From Alphaproteobacteria bacterium (GTDB taxonomy: Bacteria > Pseudomonadota > Alphaproteobacteria > Holosporales > Holosporaceae): a stretch of DNA of 5,099 bases. The notes under the pieces were generated by a model that saw only the letters and a list, made by a program, of their open reading frames with translations, did not search any database and was not told the DNA's origin. The position numbers and the translations under genes are program-made. The stretch lies in contig VGCF01000051.1 in the NCBI GenBank assembly GCA_016870135.1, positions 1 through 5,099 on the forward strand, given 5' to 3'. Below, piece by piece: positions 4,239 to 5,099 of the stretch; position 1 is the first letter of the stretch; each line of letters begins with the position of its first letter.

Positions 4239-5099
4239 TTACTCTCCCTCGTGATGGTCGATGACCAGCTTATCCTTGATCACATGCACATGAATCGAGG
4301 ATCCCTGCAACAGTTTTCCTTGCAAAACCAGAGTCGACAACGGGTCAACCACATCCTTTTGAATGACACGCTTTAACGGACGCGCACCATAAGCCGGATC
4401 ATACCCTTTGTCCCCCAGCCAAGAAATAGCCTGATCCGTGATGCTGAACTGCATATGACGATCTTGCATGGCTTTTCGCAATGCCATTAATTGAATGTGC
4501 ACAATGCGGTCCATGGATTCGCGTTGTAACGGAGAAAAAATCAAGATATCGTCCAGGCGATTCAAAAATTCAGGACGAAAAGTGCCCCGAACCGTCTGCA
4601 TCACCTCTTTTTCTGCTTTTTCCCAAGCTTGGGTATGACGCGCCACATCGGCACTTAGCCACTGGCTTCCCAAATTAGAGGTTAAAATAACAATTGTGTT
4701 TCTGAAATTCACCACATGCCCTTGACTGTCCGTCAAACGCCCCTCGTCAAAAATTTGCAAGAACAAGTTGAATACATCAGGATGAGCCTTTTCCACCTCG
4801 TCCAATAAAATAACCTGATAGGGACGACGGCGCACAACCTCTGTTAATACACCACCTTCTTCGTAACCCACATACCCAGGAGGCGCCCCAATCAGTCTGG
4901 CCACCGCATGTTTTTCCATATATTCCGACATGTCAATGCGCAACAGAGCCGTATCATCATCAAATAAAAACTCCGCCAATGCCTTACACAATTCTGTTTT
5001 TCCAACCCCCGTTGGCCCTAGAAATAAAAAACATCCCATGGGTCGTTTTTGATCCCCCAATCCAGAACGCGCGCGCCGTATGGCCAAACTGATGACGGA
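4239..5099 (-). CDS. clpB: ClpB disaggregase, C-terminal part (5' end outside window)
   Basis: The frame is open to the window edge, so a TTG at 5087 is not a real start; 286 residues are visible. They cover the second AAA+ domain (NBD2) and C-terminal domain of the ATP-driven protein disaggregase ClpB, which works as a cytosolic hexamer with DnaK to rescue aggregated proteins after heat stress. Landmarks in visible numbering: A-I-R-R-A-R-S-G-L (6-14); Walker A G28-P-T-G-V-G-K-T35; the pore-loop segment G-A-P-P-G-Y-V-G-Y; Walker B V-I-L-L-D-E (96-101); sensor 1 T-S-N (140-142); arginine finger region F-R-P-E-F-L-N-R181; and sensor 2 G-A-R240-P-L. The C-terminal tail K-R-V-I-Q-K-D-V-V-D-P-L fits ClpB better than ClpA or ClpC. 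All motifs are intact. No clear intrinsic terminator follows. Confidence 0.96.
   Translation of the reverse strand, partial: SVISLAIRRARSGLGDQKRPMGCFLFLGPTGVGKTELCKALAEFLFDDDTALLRIDMSEYMEKHAVARLIGAPPGYVGYEEGGVLTEVVRRRPYQVILLDEVEKAHPDVFNLFLQIFDEGRLTDSQGHVVNFRNTIVILTSNLGSQWLSADVARHTQAWEKAEKEVMQTVRGTFRPEFLNRLDDILIFSPLQRESMDRIVHIQLMALRKAMQDRHMQFSITDQAISWLGDKGYDPAYGARPLKRVIQKDVVDPLSTLVLQGKLLQGSSIHVHVIKDKLVIDHHEGE

Noticed and set aside
3826..4254. Plus-strand open frame of 142 codons with RERDSNPR
   Set aside because: It is read through the antisense of the tRNA-Ser gene. The RERDSNPR word is the well-known artefact of translating a tRNA 3' region; no domain is present.

Overview
The window looks like a piece of a moderately AT-rich Gram-negative chromosome, most likely proteobacterial. 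The pointers are a typical ClpB C-terminal half, a tRNA-Ser gene with an encoded CCA end, and small accessory enzymes of families common in Alpha- and Gammaproteobacteria. I cannot place it more finely; a host-associated or environmental alphaproteobacterium is only a guess. Short counts give about 37% G+C inside the acetyltransferase operon and 42-45% inside clpB, so the left part may have a different history from the right part.

Layout. At the left edge a SnoaL-like/NTF2-fold gene (minus strand, cut by the window edge) and a MarR-family regulator (plus strand) diverge from a 55-bp intergenic region. That region holds overlapping promoters and two palindromes, a classic self-contained regulator/target pair. 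Convergent with marR, a minus-strand gene string runs from about 3433 down to 658: a HxGH nucleotidyltransferase with a predicted signal peptide, then a Nudix hydrolase, a DUF1653-GNAT fusion protein, a stand-alone GNAT acetyltransferase and a GFA/CENP-V-type zinc protein. The last four are joined by three successive 4-bp ATGA stop/start overlaps, so they are almost certainly one translationally coupled operon. The nucleotidyltransferase lies 55 bp upstream and may be part of the same transcript.

Positions 3434-4014 carry no convincing protein gene. They hold an 18-bp inverted repeat, a purine-rich tract, a displaced copy of the tRNA-Ser 3' end, and a GC-rich cluster of small stem-loops. A tRNA-Ser(GGA) gene with its own likely promoter follows (minus strand). 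The window ends in the 3' part of clpB (minus strand), whose 5' part lies beyond position 5099.

The most interesting points are the tightly coupled Nudix / DUF1653-GNAT / GNAT / GFA cassette next to an apparently exported nucleotidyltransferase, and the duplicated tRNA-Ser 3' end, which has the geometry of an att site pair around only about 140 bp. No CRISPR array, transposase, integrase or known defence system is visible.
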